Source: Patiria pectinifera (lineage: Eukaryota; Echinodermata; Asteroidea; Valvatida; Asterinidae). Taken from it: a stretch of DNA of 64,000 nucleotides. The translations under genes and the position numbers were made by a program. This document shows positions 24,164 to 36,222 of the stretch, in pieces; the first letter of the stretch is position 1, and the number at the start of each line of letters is the position of its first letter. The notes under the pieces are model-generated. The model was not told where the DNA came from, made no database searches, and was given only the letters and a program-made list of their open reading frames with translations. The DNA is taken from NCBI GenBank assembly GCA_029964075.1, contig CM057129.1, forward strand, positions 9,973,430-10,037,429, in the 5' to 3' direction.

Positions 24164-25498
24164 AATTGCAGATAATGTTTTTACGCTTATGGTTTTTGAA
24201 AACGGGGGCTTGGCAGTTGCTCGCTTTGTGGGGACCACTATTTATGAGGCGCCCCCTCTATTGATGGAAACTTAACACTAGTTTTATTTAGCGCGCCCTT
24301 TCTCGACATAAACTTTCATTAGTTGTTTGACGGTTTCTCGCGAAATAGAATCTCCTTATGAGTAATACATCAAGACCGATTACTGGCCGAACTTACAACT
24401 TAAAACATCTGGGCCTGGTAGGCTCGAGTTATTGCCCGGCCCCCAAAAACAAGCGTGTCATATTTCTCGGACGTTGACTTTCTGTTTTCATTCGGTTTGT
24501 ATTTTTTGCGTTTAAGATACTATATTTGTTTCGATCAAACATGTATTATTATTTCATTGTTTGACAGTTTCCCCGTAATATTAAATCTCATAATGTTACG
24601 CAGTCATCATGACAAATCACTGGACGAAATTCTAACTTTGCAGTACAGTATTAACTCTTTTGGGGGGAAAAAACGCAAGAAATACTACATGTGTTCAATT
24701 AAAATTTCAAACACCATGCGTTGGAGATCTACAGTCATGAGTAATACTAACAAAAATCGGGAAGTACGTGTAGTTATCACTTATGTCTTTGGGAGTCGAT
24801 TTACAGGTCTTGGGGTGCAGCCCTGTATTACAATTCCCATAGACACCAGTGCTAAATGCCCATACTTCAAAATTCTTGTAAAAATACTCAGAACTCTCAC
24901 GGGTATAGCTGCACAGAAAAAAAGGTAATCAACATTTCATCTTTTATTTTATTTTCATTTTTTTTTACCTTTGACTTTTCGAGATATTCTCACCCAAGAA
25001 GGCGACCCCTATTTTTTCCCAAAGTGGAACAGTAGCCATCTTCAAAAACGATCCCTCCACAACATGACACAATTGCGCCACTTTGGAGCCCAATCGAATC
25101 CAAAATGCTCAGAATTGGAAGCCCCAAGTCCAGGCCAGAGGGTTCGTTGCTTTATCTCTTCAAATTCCCAATTGTATGGGTCTCAGAACTCTCTATTATA
25201 GAATATTTTGAGGGTTTAACTTTCTTTCATGCACTTGGCGGATGGGTTAAGGCCTATTTAACGGAGTGCACCCTGCACCATCCTGCATGGGCGCGATTTT
25301 TCTCTCCCAAACGTCATCCGCATAATGGGTGTACGCCATGGCGTTTTGAAATTAACTTTTCTAAAAACGTGAGCAGTAAATATAAAATAGAAAAAAAAAA
25401 GAAATGAATTCGAACGTTATGAAATTCGGACTTTATTTCCCTTTAACAAAATATCCTCTGAAGTATAAGTTTAGAAAAGAAAAAAGAAATCGGGGACA

Positions 25499-25575
25499 AA
25501 ACAACTGTGAATCGAACCTGCAACCTCGCAATGCAAAATCACAACCCTATCGACAGAGCTATCCTACTGCTCGCC
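25499..25575 (-). mobile_element. tRNA-like sequence (SINE head or tRNA pseudogene), unit B
   Basis: Minus strand has an A-box-like TAGCTCTGTCGATAGGG and a B-box GGTTCGATTC at tRNA spacing, but the acceptor stem and T stem do not pair well. Unit D has the orthologue; in unit A it lies in a deleted segment. A functional tRNA is unlikely. Confidence 0.5.
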
Positions 25576-27870
25576 AAAATGTGGGGGAAAATATAATTAT
25601 ATAAATGCGTACGTATCATAACAGTATCGTAGAGGGCGCTCAGCAACCATGTTTGTGGGTGTAGTTTAGGAAAAGAAAATTCGCATCCGGGGTCATGGTT
25701 TACCCCGATGGGAACGTAGGCCTACAGCAAAGCTACTTTTACTGAAATAAATCTGCCAACGGATATTTAAAAATTGCGGAAGAACGTGTTGTACTGGTAA
25801 CAATAATAATGTCCGCCTTTTGCGGTCAAGTGTCCAGAGGAAAAAACCTTTTCTCATGTCAAATTTGTTTTGGCGATGAACCCCTCCCCCTGGGAAAATT
25901 CTTGGATCCGCCCCTGCACACACCCACCTCCCCCATGCACTTGTCGATGACCCTGGCCATAACATACCCGGCGTTTGTAAGATGAGCGTGTGAGGAAATC
26001 GTACAGCTTTCACACTATTCAGCCTCTCTCACCAATGCTCTCTCTCTCATTCTCACCCATCTCCCATTAATCTGCGAAACGCAACCACCTTATCTCTATC
26101 ACCCTTCAAACCCAAGCCAACCTGAACACCCTGCCCATCACAGGCGGATGCAGAACAACACTGTCGGTGGGCTTCCGCTTGTGTTGGGGGAGGGGGGGGG
26201 GGGCAAAGATACATGGGCCTGACATCCAGCATTTTTCTTTTCTCATTTTGTTCTGTCTACATGTTTTAGCATTTTAAGAATCCGTGGGGTAAATGGGATA
26301 AGTATACTACACCATCGTCTTAGTGCCATTCATTGTTCTTGATGAATTATTGAAAGATAAGTAACAATCGGCATCATATTTTGCTCCCCGCCCCTCATCT
26401 TCAATCCCTAACCCCCTCGACACCACTAATCATTCATCCTCACCCCATCCATCCTCAACCAATGTTAACCCGGCCTTTCATTAACACGATCCCCAAATCT
26501 AGAGGTCAAAACAAACAAAAATGGACAAAAATACAGGTAATTAACTGACTCTGTTTGCAATAATTTGTAATATCAAAGGATTAAAATTGTTATCTTTAAT
26601 CACAGATTTAAGTTCTTAATAAGAAATTATTTTGTTCGTAAAAGTCAGACTATGATTTGCTCGTTCATTTCAACGACAATATTTCTCTGTAATTTTACTT
26701 TCTTGAGAGGAATTCGATGGAATGTTTTACGAGTGGACAAGGTTTTCCACATTGTTAAAAGCTAAATGTATACAATGTATGTAAAGTAATGTTCAAATAC
26801 ACTTTTCGAGTATTTATGTTCGATGCCGATTACATGTCATATGATTAATTTCTGTGCTTAAATTTTTAAGCTGTTAAACAGAGCACATCCTAAAATGTAT
26901 ACTTGGAAAAAATGTTTCTTAGAATCAAATATATACTATAGAATAATAATTGCGTATTCTGCTGATATAGTGTCACATTATCAACTAAAATTACATTAAA
27001 TCAATTTCATCATAGTGAAAGCTCTAAAACACAACTTTTAACATGAGACAAAAACTCAATTACAAATTGTGGCGCAATTTGAAACAGTTGGGGTTTTTTT
27101 TTCAAGAACAAAAGTTTCTGATGATAAATTAATGATATCACCCGATTTCATTTTATCTCTTGCTGTATACGGTATGCGAAATGCAAAGAAAAAAAAACCA
27201 CGTTATTTTTTTATACATGCATTTGTTACTTTCCAGACAGACTATTGAAACGGTTTTTTTTTCTTCATACGATTACCAGTTTAAAAAAATAACAACATAT
27301 ATGAGGAAGGAAGGGTCGTACGCCCATACTTCAGGAACTACGTTGGCTCTTGGTTACGGTGCGGAATGAATTCAAGATTCTTCGTCACTTTTCAAATGTA
27401 TCCGCCATGGTGAGGCAGCGCTACGGTACCTCACAGAGTAAATATCAGTTCATGCGTTAAACATTCGCACTAAAAGCTGTAATAGGGTTCAGTTCAACCT
27501 TCCTAAAGTTCGTCCAAAGCCTGGCAAGGCATACGGTGACCGTGCAGACTTCCACGTTATTTCAGAAAAAAATGAATTTGGAGGTTTTTTGATCGCAGCT
27601 AAAACCTTCTTTTTAAAAAGTCATAAATTTAACTCCTTTTTATTTTTATTTTTTATGCAGTTTTGATGTATTGTAAAGCGTTTCGATACTTTAATGTAAA
27701 ATGTTATGTACTAAGAATCAATTATCTGTCTTATTATCATAACATTGAACATTTTTTTTTTAATTCATTGGTTACTGTGGTGGCAAAATGGAAAGCGAAA
27801 CAAAACAAGAGCAGCACTGCTCCTGTATATTTATGCGTTGTGATTTAATTTTATTAAGTCATTTATTTAT

Positions 27871-28707
27871 TTATTCGGAGAAAAGGAGGAAGCCACTGAA
27901 TGAGGTGTAGTGATAGGTCGAAGAACCAGTCGCCCTACCGTACATGGTAAGATACACCGTATCTCCTCGCTGCAGGACCAGCACCGCGCTTCCAGACAAC
28001 TGACCACGTTGATTTGATTCACCATAGGTACTGATCACCTTGTAGTTATTTTTAACAAGATGGATGTTAAAAGTACCACTTTTGCTATAACTAAGACTAG
28101 AAAACGTAAATACGTAGGTGCCCGGCACACTACAGGTGAACGTGCCGGTCTCGAGATCGAAGCTGGTACCCGGCAGAAGCGTCTCGGCCTGCTGGAATGG
28201 CAAACGGGTTTCGTGACTCGTAGAGGTATCCGAGTGGCTCGTCCTCACAACGGTGAATGCAACCCGCTGGTTGGAGTCGTCTGGTGTCTCCCCTGGCTCA
28301 CCCTTCTGACCTTTGACACCAGTTTCCCCAGTTCCTCCAACAAAACCAGGTAGTCCTCTCGGACCTATCTTGCCGGGCAGACCAATCCCATCATCACCTT
28401 TAGACCCAGTGTTCCCAGGAGCTCCCCGCTCACCCATAGGTCCAATAGGCCCAACATCACCTTTGTGACCTTGCTGACCTGCATCGCCCTTTGACCCAGG
28501 ATGACCATACGGCCCCATCGGTCCTACTGGCCCAGGCAGACCTGGTATGCCGGGTATTGCAGCAGGTCCCTGGCAGCACTGCTGACACACCTGAGACGCA
28601 GGACCATCACCGTCCGAGGGAACCGGCCCAGTGACGGAAGCTCGGAGCTTGACAGAGTTACCCAGAAGGAGGGCGATTGACAGAATGGTGGCCACGCAGA
28701 TCTTCAT
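27871..28707 (-). CDS. Secreted C1q-like protein with collagen stalk, paralog 2 (unit B)
   Basis: A 278-residue paralog with the same layout as the unit A gene: signal peptide 1 to about 19, CQQCC at 41-45, collagen-like triplets from residue 53, C1q head over the last 130 residues ending FSGFLLFSE. It has one extra collagen triplet (HKGDVG region, after residue 80). In the head only one residue differs from paralog 1 in the first 55, but about 15 differ in the last 75. The ATG at 28707 directly follows an acceptor (TTTCTTTACAG), so the few upstream in-frame codons are taken as intronic. Stop codon and AATAAA overlap as in paralog 1. Expected to be a secreted oligomeric recognition protein; ligand unknown. 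Confidence 0.92.
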   Translation of the reverse strand: MKICVATILSIALLLGNSVKLRASVTGPVPSDGDGPASQVCQQCCQGPAAIPGIPGLPGPVGPMGPYGHPGSKGDAGQQGHKGDVGPIGPMGERGAPGNTGSKGDDGIGLPGKIGPRGLPGFVGGTGETGVKGQKGEPGETPDDSNQRVAFTVVRTSHSDTSTSHETRLPFQQAETLLPGTSFDLETGTFTCSVPGTYVFTFSSLSYSKSGTFNIHLVKNNYKVISTYGESNQRGQLSGSAVLVLQRGDTVYLTMYGRATGSSTYHYTSFSGFLLFSE

Positions 28708-29085
28708 CTGTAAAGAAAACAAAATAGGGCCTATATTTAAAACTAAAAAAAAAACAATAACTAAATAAATAGTGATGTAACATAAACTGAAGAATTTGTC
28801 TGAGGGACATGTATGTATTTATAACATTTCTGAGGAATCGTTATTCAGAGAATGTGTTCGGAGTGATATGGCAGTTTCATTGTCATAAAATATAAGGAAA
28901 AGGTGGGTTTTTTTTTAAATCGGTTTCCATGGCAACGATGGAAAATCCACATAATTGGGCTGGTTATTACTTTTGCCCGCCAATAAAAGTCAGGGAAAGA
29001 GGCCGAATAACATCAGGTTTTTTTGTGGAGACGGCCTGCTCTTTCCAGGGTCATGATATAATTAATTAGACATCACCTCACCGAC

Positions 29086-29153
29086 CTCGATGGTTGGCTC
29101 TTGAAGACTTGAAGATCAGGTCCAAGAAGAGATCACAACTAATTTGGTGTGGG
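29086..29153 (-). other. Putative 68-bp 5' noncoding exon of C1q paralog 2
   Basis: Bounded on the minus strand by TTTTTTTGTTTCAG (a good polypyrimidine acceptor) and by the donor GTCGGTGAG. Contains no ATG. The intron to the coding exon would be 378 bp. TATAAA on the minus strand at 29186-29191 is an alternative sign of a promoter here. Confidence 0.5.
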
Positions 29154-29777
29154 CTGAAACAAAAAAAGAACGAAAACCGGTAACATTTATACTTGAGTAA
29201 GGAATTAAATAATTTTATCATCGATTTAATGCAATTGTGAGGTTTTGTTTTGTTTTGATGAATCATCATTCGAAATGGGACAGTTATTCACTAATTAATA
29301 ACGGTCAAAATGATTGTTTGACCGTTTTTTTCCTGGTGTCGCTTTGTGAAGTTTCTTGGGAACTGAATGCTCCATGAAATCAGCATTCAATTTATTGAAA
29401 CGCATTCAGTAAAACCCTTATTCAAATTCAATTTAACAAAAATGGTGTGTATTTTTTAAGCACTAGTAAGTCAATGAAATGATTTTGAAAGCATAATTTG
29501 ACAAATAGATTTTTTTCCTGTCTAATTTCACACCTTGCTTATTCAATATTTGAACACTTTCTTTCAAATTAGCAACTTTTTCAAATCCAGTTGAATTTAG
29601 CGAATGATCAAAATATTTAATGGTATCTTCACTATACGCGTAAAAAGTAAGCAATTTACGTAATCTTTGCATTGAATTTATGGTGCTTTTGATTTCAGTC
29701 CTGCTCGGGAATTCACATTCATGCATACGTTTACAAAAGTAACACGTGTTTAATAAAATTCGGCAGTTTAGCAAGAT

Positions 29778-29925
29778 CAGTGGCGGATCCAGGGGTGTGG
29801 AGGCAGTGACCTAAATATTATGAAATAAGGCCAAATTTTACTTGAGAGAGCCCTTACACCCACACCCTTTCCCCGGCACAACCTGCAACCCAGGCAGTAA
29901 CTCTCTGGATCCACCCTTGAAGGTA
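29778..29925. mobile_element. Small MITE with GGCGGATCC ends, unit B copy
   Basis: Ends read AGTGGCGGATCCAGGGG (left) and CTCTGGATCCACCCTT (right, inverted match). The orthologue in unit C is 55374-55530; in unit A only the right part remains (near 14120). Related ends occur at 48629-48966. No coding capacity. Confidence 0.6.
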
Positions 29926-29974
29926 CTGTCTGACAGTTATAAAGTATAAAATGACTTCTCTAACTAAATCACGG

Positions 29975-30290
29975 CTCTAACAGTATTATTATTACCCCGA
30001 TCATTGGGCCAATTAAACATTCCAAATATCATCTCAGCTCCCTGGGGAGTATACAGCTCGATGCTGCCTGTTAGGCGCAAGCAAGCTAAATCAATCACAT
30101 AACCATCTCTGCCCTCACAGGTACCCATTTACTCCTGGGTGCAGAGAAGCAATGAGTGACAAAATGCCTTGCCAAAGGGCACACGCACCATAACCCCTGG
30201 CTGGACTCGAACCCGCAACCCGCAGAATTACCCGCAGAAACCGAATTCTATGCCCTTAACCACGAGGCCACAGCACTCCTAAAGACGTCG
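29975..30290 (-). mobile_element. tRNA-derived SINE with conserved central domain
   Basis: On the minus strand: tRNA-like head with TGGCCTCGTGGTTAAGGGC and B-box GGTTCGAGTCC (near 30205), then a central block (near 30125-30175, GCCTTGCCAAAGGGCACACG and GGTACCCATTTACTCCTGGG on the plus strand) of the kind shared by SINEs of many marine invertebrates, and an ATT-repeat tail at 29975. It sits exactly between unit B and unit C. Confidence 0.65.
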
Positions 30291-31375
30291 GACAGCAGAG
30301 CAGACGGCACGAATAATTTGTACAAACATCAATTGCAATGGGCTTTTATTAAATGATAAAGCAATTTGAACTTGAATAAAACTGTGTGTGTGTGATCATG
30401 ATCCAGTCCGTTCGTATTTGCGCTCTCTAGTCTCTTCTGACCGGTGGCATTTTTATCGTGCAAGGCTTGAAAGTATTAACGTTCAGGCCTTTATAGTGAT
30501 CAAACCGGAACGACGCACTGTGATCAAGTGAAATGACACAGTTTAAAAACAAAGTGCAAAAGGTATTGAGATTATCCCAGTTTTCAATAACACAACATAG
30601 GACAGGATGTTAGAGATGTCCCAATTTCCTTTATACGTTCGTCCGTGGCCAACTTCCGCATAACCTTTTATACTGAACTAGTTAGAGTGATTGCCGGAAA
30701 AAATGTAGGCGCATCGCATTGGGATTTTATGGTTAATACAATAAACAGGGAAAACTAGAAGAAATCTAAGGGGGTGATTGATCATACTGATATTATGGGT
30801 CAATTGCCGAGCTTCCACAAGATTTCTTTCTTTGAAAGCGTAAACTTCAATAACAAAAAGGAACTTGATGTAATACACTCCAGGTTTGACTGGAAAACTG
30901 GCGAATCTGAATGACAATAAAAAGTATAAAACGTCCAAGAATTCATAGTGTTGTTTTTCACAATTCAGTATTTGGGCAATTACTGTGCGTCGAGAGTGCA
31001 CCATGTAAGTAGTAGCAGAAGTATTGTCAGACAGGAATTCCTTATTCCGAACTAAATAGAAAAAAAACCCGATTGTTGTTCTATAGCTTATATTGCCTGA
31101 AAATTTGGCCTCCCAAAATGTTGGCTTGAATCCGCATCAACTGTACAGACTAGAGCTAATTCAGCTGTAGTCTATACAACATAATACCTGGTTATGATTC
31201 AAGCACTAATATCGATAAGTTATCGAGTTACCGTATGGAAACGGGATCATCATGGTCGGAAATAATTATATCTCGCCGTTTTGCCTATGAGCAAATTTGT
31301 GTCAATGTCACATATCACCAAAGATCAATCCCAAAGTTTGCAGAATTATCGTCAAAGATTGTTTCAAACACTCAC

Positions 31376-31455
31376 CGTGCAACTCTTGTTCGATCTTGCA
31401 AACAGTTCTCTCGGGTTGTCTTCTGGACGTGGACATGAGCTGCGGTCGTTGTGAG
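31376..31455 (-). other. Putative 5' noncoding first exon of C1q paralog 2
   Basis: Same donor as in units A and B (GTGAGTGTT on the minus strand after AGTTGCACG). The next exon would be 29086-29153, giving a 2.2-kb intron that holds the SINE at 29975-30290. Right end estimated. Confidence 0.35.
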
Positions 31456-31479
31456 GAGTGAGCCGGCAGCTAGTGACTT

Positions 31480-31720
31480 AAATATTGACGTCAATTTCCC
31501 GAGAGGTGACTGAGGAACTTGCGAGCCCGGTTTGTGATTGGCCCCCTGGGTGCTGTCAATCACACATCACTGACTCGCTTCATATTGATGAGAGGGAAAT
31601 GACGCTAATGTTACATTGCCACACGTTAAACCCGAAACTTGTATCACCGACACTTAGACGCATCTAATTGGTGGAATGATCGTATGGATGTCGGTGACAC
31701 ATCCAAACACGTGAATTGTA
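31480..31720 (-). promoter_or_regulatory. Candidate promoter block of unit C
   Basis: Contains a full palindromic CRE, TGACGTCA, at 31486-31493 (the other units have TGACGTCG), a CCAAT just upstream on the minus strand (near 31540) and a TATA-like ATATTTAA next to the CRE. The E-box is altered here to CACGTGA context near 31712. Confidence 0.42.
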
Positions 31721-32380
31721 ATTGGCACCTGTCAATCACAGACCACTCACTTGTGATCACCGACTTGTTGGCTGACTAACTCTGATTGGTGGATAGAATA
31801 ATGACGTGCACCGGCCTTAAGTGATTTAATCAGTGTTTGTTTTGCGCTTCGTTATATTAATGGGACCACGCATTTGGTGGCAAGTATATATTTTGTAGTC
31901 CGGTTATGCAGTCTATATTTATGAAAGAAAAATGAAGATGATGTGAATTTAGCTTGAAAAAAAAGTAAGAACGTGAATATACTGTGTATACATAATATCC
32001 GGTTCATGTACAGTTGCCACCCTGTAACGGTGAAAATATACTTATTTTGCGCATTCCAGCCGATCCCAAAGGCAACTTATAATCATTGATCTACCCCCAT
32101 CCACACGCGCGCTCGGACAGACCACCTTCTCGGCATGCAATCGACCTTGTAACTTCAAGACCCCCTCTCTGCTTATTGAACACAACCTCTATACCAAAAC
32201 CAAACACAGAAATATGCCAACTCCAATCTTGACACTTGCCCAACCAACACCCAGTCCCAAACTCACTAAACTGTTTGGATACAACCGTATACAACAGACC
32301 TCTTTCCTCAACAAAACCCCAACCTTCAATAGCCGAAGCACGAATCCCCTTAGGGACCCCGGGCCCGCCCCCATTATCCC

Positions 32381-32483
32381 AGTGGCGTAGCACGGTCATT
32401 TATTGTTCGAATGTTCGAACATCCGTGGTGAAATGTAGACACAATTTTTTCACCGGACATTTGTCCTCCGTAAAATCAAAAAA
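32381..32483. mobile_element. Left end of a split relative of the 411-bp element
   Basis: AGTGGCGTAGCACGGTCATT, then ACATCCGTGGTGAAATGTAG and CCTCCGTAAAAT match the left 130 bp of the element at 10201-10611. The match stops at a GT tract; the right part resumes at 48554. Confidence 0.7.

Positions 32484-32511
<28 letters not shown>
32484..32511. repeat. GT microsatellite at the left border of the 16-kb insertion
   Basis: About 13 GT units directly after the left part of the split element. A second GT tract borders the right part at 48533-48553. Confidence 0.95.
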
Positions 32512-32514
<3 letters not shown>

Positions 32515-32892
32515 TCTTTCATACTCATTGAGGAGTTGTGCTCTTACACACACCAACGCTATGAGGAGTTTTTATTGTGTGACCAGTAATTTGAGGAGCT
32601 CCTCGAACTTTCATGTGCATTAAATCGATTCCAGAGGGCGCTGTTCATCAATTTTTCGTCACTTTAAAAAACTCCTCAAATTTACTAGAGTCAACATAAT
32701 TTTTCTCGAATTGAACGCTTACGCGCGAGCAGTGTGTGTTTTTCTGATGGACTCGTGTTGAATAGCGCCCTCAGGGAAACTCCTCGTTGTGGTCGTTTTA
32801 TTTCGCGCGCTTTCATGCATGCCAGATATCCGAGTTCTAGTGTAGCGGCCGGGAAGGCTGCTGAGCCGAGTGCTGTAAAAAAACAACGAAAA

Positions 32893-33013
32893 ATGGCACC
32901 AGTAAGACGAAAACAGCGGAAGAAAAAGGACCAACAGGAGGAAGCCCTGCAATATGTTAGATCAAGCAGCGATCGTGTTGGAGACTTCAGTGTCCGCGAC
33001 ACAAAACTAAAAG
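32893..33013 (+). CDS. Exon 1: basic N-terminus and start of SET domain
   Basis: Encodes a lysine/arginine-rich start (APVRRKQRKKKDQQEEALQY) and ends DTKLKG. The donor GTAAGG is consensus. Splicing to 38367 yields KLKGRGVFADRDF, matching the GKGRGV start of KMT5A-type SET domains, which supports both splice sites. The preceding 159 nt are also open from an ATG at 32734. The 5.35-kb intron is filled with MITEs, foldbacks and a minisatellite. Confidence 0.7.
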
Positions 33014-33239
33014 GTAAGGCCCTACACTACAGTGGAAAAGGATATTATAAACGGTAAACTCGCCCCTTACGCCATGCTTACTGACTCGCCCCTTACCGAC
33101 TCGCACTTTTGCAACTCGTCCCCTGGCCGACTTGCCCTTTGACCCTGGGGAGTTTGATGGCTATAGGGCCTAGCCTAGGCCTACAATGTATTGGTAAGAA
33201 TTCAAGAATGAGAATAGGCCTAGGCCTACCGGCATGACC

Positions 33240-33325
33240 GGTAGGCCAACTCGTACACGAGTCAACTCGTACGCAACCAACTCGCACGCAGGACGACGCG
33301 TATGTGAACCAACTCGTACGCATGA
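33240..33325. repeat. CAACTCGTACGC short tandem repeats, left arm
   Basis: Degenerate copies of CCAACTCGTACGCA. The reverse complement (CGTACGAGTTGGTTC) is repeated at 35228-35322, so the two arrays face each other 2 kb apart around two MITEs. A related GACTCGCCCCTTAC repeat precedes it at 33058-33130. Confidence 0.75.
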
Positions 33326-33336
33326 GTTAAAAAGTA

Positions 33337-33768
33337 GGTAATCCTTACTTTTAGGACACCTCTATTTTGTACGAGTTCTGTTCAAAATTGACTTTTGCAG
33401 ATGACTGTCCAGTACCAAAGTGACTTTTGCAGGCTAAAGAAGTCCTTTTTCTTCAGACAAACTCATGTTAGTTATAATTTTGAAAGCACTTTAAAAGAAA
33501 ATGTGACTTTCCTACCTTTTTGTGCAGTTTGCCATCTTGCTTTTTAAATTTATTTTCTGTTTGTCATCGTCGTCTTTAACCCCTCATAAATCAAAGCCCT
33601 GTGCTCTTTCTACAAAATCAAACCTGCTGATATTCAAGAGGTGTCATTGCCAAATGTTCAAATGTGTCAATAAATATCAGAATGTCACTTTTGAGTGTCA
33701 TTTAGTCAGCTGTTTTGGTGAGTCTTTTAACCTTATATAGGAAAGGGGTCCTAAAAGTAAGGATTACC
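33337..33768. mobile_element. 432-bp MITE with 8-bp target duplication
   Basis: Terminal inverted repeats begin GGTAATCCTTACTTTTAGGA at both ends (24-bp match with one change). Direct repeats AAAAAGTA flank it at 33329-33336 and 33769-33776. An 8-bp duplication fits hAT, Merlin or P-type elements; the GG start is compatible with Merlin. No coding capacity. Confidence 0.85.
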
Positions 33769-34021
33769 AAAAAGTAGCTAAATTGAGTAGGCCTACCCGC
33801 GGAAATTTTGATTTTATTTTATAAATGGTCTTTTGATTTGTGACTGGGCCTACATGTATGTTTCATTAAAGTTAATTGGTGGGAACTTTTTTTTATTTTG
33901 GGGAAATGCCTTCATGATTAATAATAATATGAATTAAATAGACCTAATAAATCTCTTTTTCAAATGATTGTTGGCTTATTTTGGGATGGAAGTTTATGTT
34001 TTGTAGCCTAGTAGTACTATA

Positions 34022-34767
34022 CGGTCCTAATAAAGCGCGTCAACAAGCGTCAACAAGTTTTAGTAGTCGTTAAGTGCGCGTCAACAAATTTTGTATAGGC
34101 CTTTGAACAATAAAAACAGCTTTATATGGTAGAAAAAGCAATAATGAACATCTTCTGCATATCAATTAAAGTTAAAATTACTTAAAAAGTGGTTTTCCAG
34201 CGCGAAATCTACAACGGATTTTTCGATTTAGTATTGGCCGCCATCTTGTTTGAGATCTACGTACTACGCATGCGTGGAGTGTACCATTCACGCATAGGGT
34301 TTCTTTATAGGAAATTAGGAAAACTATTTTTTTTTCAATTATAAATTATGCAAAACTTGGTCACGGTACTTGGCTAATTATTTGAAAAATATGCTTACCG
34401 ACACTCTTTACAATGTCTGCCAAAAAATCCCAATGCAAAAACCAAACGAGGTATCGCTAAGCGTATCGTATAAAGAAACCCCTATGCGTGAATGGTACAC
34501 TCCACGCATGCGTAGTATGTAGATCTCAAACAAGATGGCGGCCAATACTAAACCGAAAAACCCGTTTTAGATTTCGCGCTGGAAAACCACTTTTTAAGTA
34601 ATTTTAACTTTAATTGATATGCAGAAGATGTTCATTATTGCCTTTTCTACCATATAAAACTGTTTTTATTGTTCAAAGGCCTATACAAAGTTTGTTGACG
34701 CGCACCTAACGACTACTAAAACTTGTTGACGCTTGTTGACGCTTGTTGACGCGCTTTAGTAGAACCC
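34022..34767. mobile_element. 746-bp foldback MITE with 8-bp target duplication
   Basis: The two halves are inverted copies of about 300 bp each (for example GCGCGTCAACAAGCGTCAAC left, GTTGACGCTTGTTGACGC right). GTACTATA flanks it at 34014-34021 and 34768-34775. Each arm carries GCCGCCATCTTG, a perfect match to the YY1 motif, and TACGCATGCGT. The left end has two CGTCAACAAG units where the right has three. No coding capacity. Confidence 0.85.
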
Positions 34768-35227
34768 GTACTATAGGCCCAAAGTTGTATTTTTGGGGAT
34801 TAAAGATGTTGGCTTACTCTATAGTATCATGAGTATTGTGAAACCTCACGAGAATGGATGAACATTACATTGTATAGAGTACGGGGAAGCAATTTAGATT
34901 AATGAAAACTTTGGAAACGTTCACAACTTTTGTAAAGGAACTCACACAAGCTGTCGGTGTTTTCATGAAGGGAATTTCGTAAATCAAATTTTCCGACATC
35001 CCTTTTTCAGCTGAAATAAAATAGCCCTAACAGTCCTGAATCCTCCAATTTCCATATGATTTTGCACACCCCTTAGGGAGTTAAGGTTATGTGAATATGG
35101 TTTTGATTGTTTAAGGAAAACACTGTTCACAATTACAAAGAAATTTCAATCAAACGGAGAGAAGTCTGCTGTATTGGAAGAGTATAACTTAATTTTTTTC
35201 CCCTTAACTTTAACTTTTTGTTTGTTC

Positions 35228-35322
35228 CCGCGTACGAGTTGGTTCACATACGAGTTTGCATGTGTACAAGTTAACCAACCCGCATACGAGTTGTTCGCGT
35301 ACGAGTTGGTTCGCGTACGCGT
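35228..35322. repeat. Inverted partner of the 33240-33325 tandem repeats
   Basis: Several copies of GCGTACGAGTTGGTTC, the reverse complement of the repeat at 33240-33325. The stretch 34776-35227 between has no recognisable feature except a GTCCTGAATCCTCCA segment (35032) that recurs at 39097. Confidence 0.75.
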
Positions 35323-35433
35323 TGACCTGTCCCCAAATTCAATAGGCATGCAATTACAGACCAACTCAGACCCAGATTAACTTGGACCCAGAACAATTTT
35401 GGCCTACCCCTACACAGCTATAGGGTTAGACCT

Positions 35434-36071
35434 AGTCCGAGTAACTTGGATTCAAATATCGCCTGTTTAACGTTGTTAATGTTAAAGCATCAGACCTGCA
35501 TAATGTTTTCCTGGTGATAGTAGGGTCCGAGCCGATTGGCATATAATGTGGATTCTGGAATATTAAAAAATGACTAACAACCAAACACTTTACCAAGAAA
35601 ACATCTGTTTGCACAATCAAAACGACCACATAATTACTAAATACATCCCATGAGATACTATGTAGGCATTCATTGTTAAGACTGAGGTGGTAAGGTTTTC
35701 TTATGATCAGGATAAAAAGTGAAATTTATCGTTCAATTCCAAGAGCTCCCCTCGTGCAACATGCGATTGAATGATGTATTGCGATGCATTGTGGTTGGCC
35801 GGATACTCCCAGTTCATAAAATGGTCCCAACCGCAATGCCGTTATACAGTGCACGATGCATCGGTCGAGACCATTTTATGAACTGGAAGTATTAAACTGG
35901 TCATTTTGATGGTGAAATCGTATGGTTTTTTTGGGTAAAGTGTTTGGTTGTTAATCATTTTTTTTATATCGTGGAATCTGCATGATATTCCAATCAGCTC
36001 GGACCCTGCTTTTGCCAGAGACCACAACCGAATGTTGAAAAAGCAATACTTGGGTCCAAGTTACTCGGACC
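35434..36071. mobile_element. Foldback element, first copy
   Basis: Left arm starts AGTCCGAGTAACTTGGA and the right end is its inverted match TCCAAGTTACTCGGAC. Arms extend about 250 bp, with imperfect pairing. The second copy is 36223-36829. No coding capacity. Confidence 0.75.
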
Positions 36072-36222
36072 AGGTTTGCCCGAACTGAAACCCTATCAAT
36101 CGTTATCAATATGAATTAAACTACATTCACAAATCCATTCGATGGTACAGGTCACTTTCAGCCAATCCACTAAATGTTTTGCCCCTAAACACTGTCATGA
36201 CTGTTGAGTTACTGTCTCTGCT

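Larger units (their letters stand above)
16970..29960. repeat. Tandem segmental duplication, unit B
   Basis: Collinear with unit A from about position 630 onward, but with a single copy of the 2-kb module, no TA-type MITE, no 411-bp element, and a private 1,669-bp insertion at 22495-24163. It keeps a segment (about 25450-25870) that unit A has lost. The only convincing gene is the C1q-like gene near its right end; gene-free stretches between the listed elements show only unit-shared sequence. Confidence 0.9.
30290..32380. repeat. Tandem segmental duplication, unit C, left part
   Basis: Collinear with unit A from about 905 to 3150. It is cut at 32380 by the split element and 16-kb insertion and resumes at about 49224. 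Contains no gene other than the putative exon at 31376. Confidence 0.88.
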
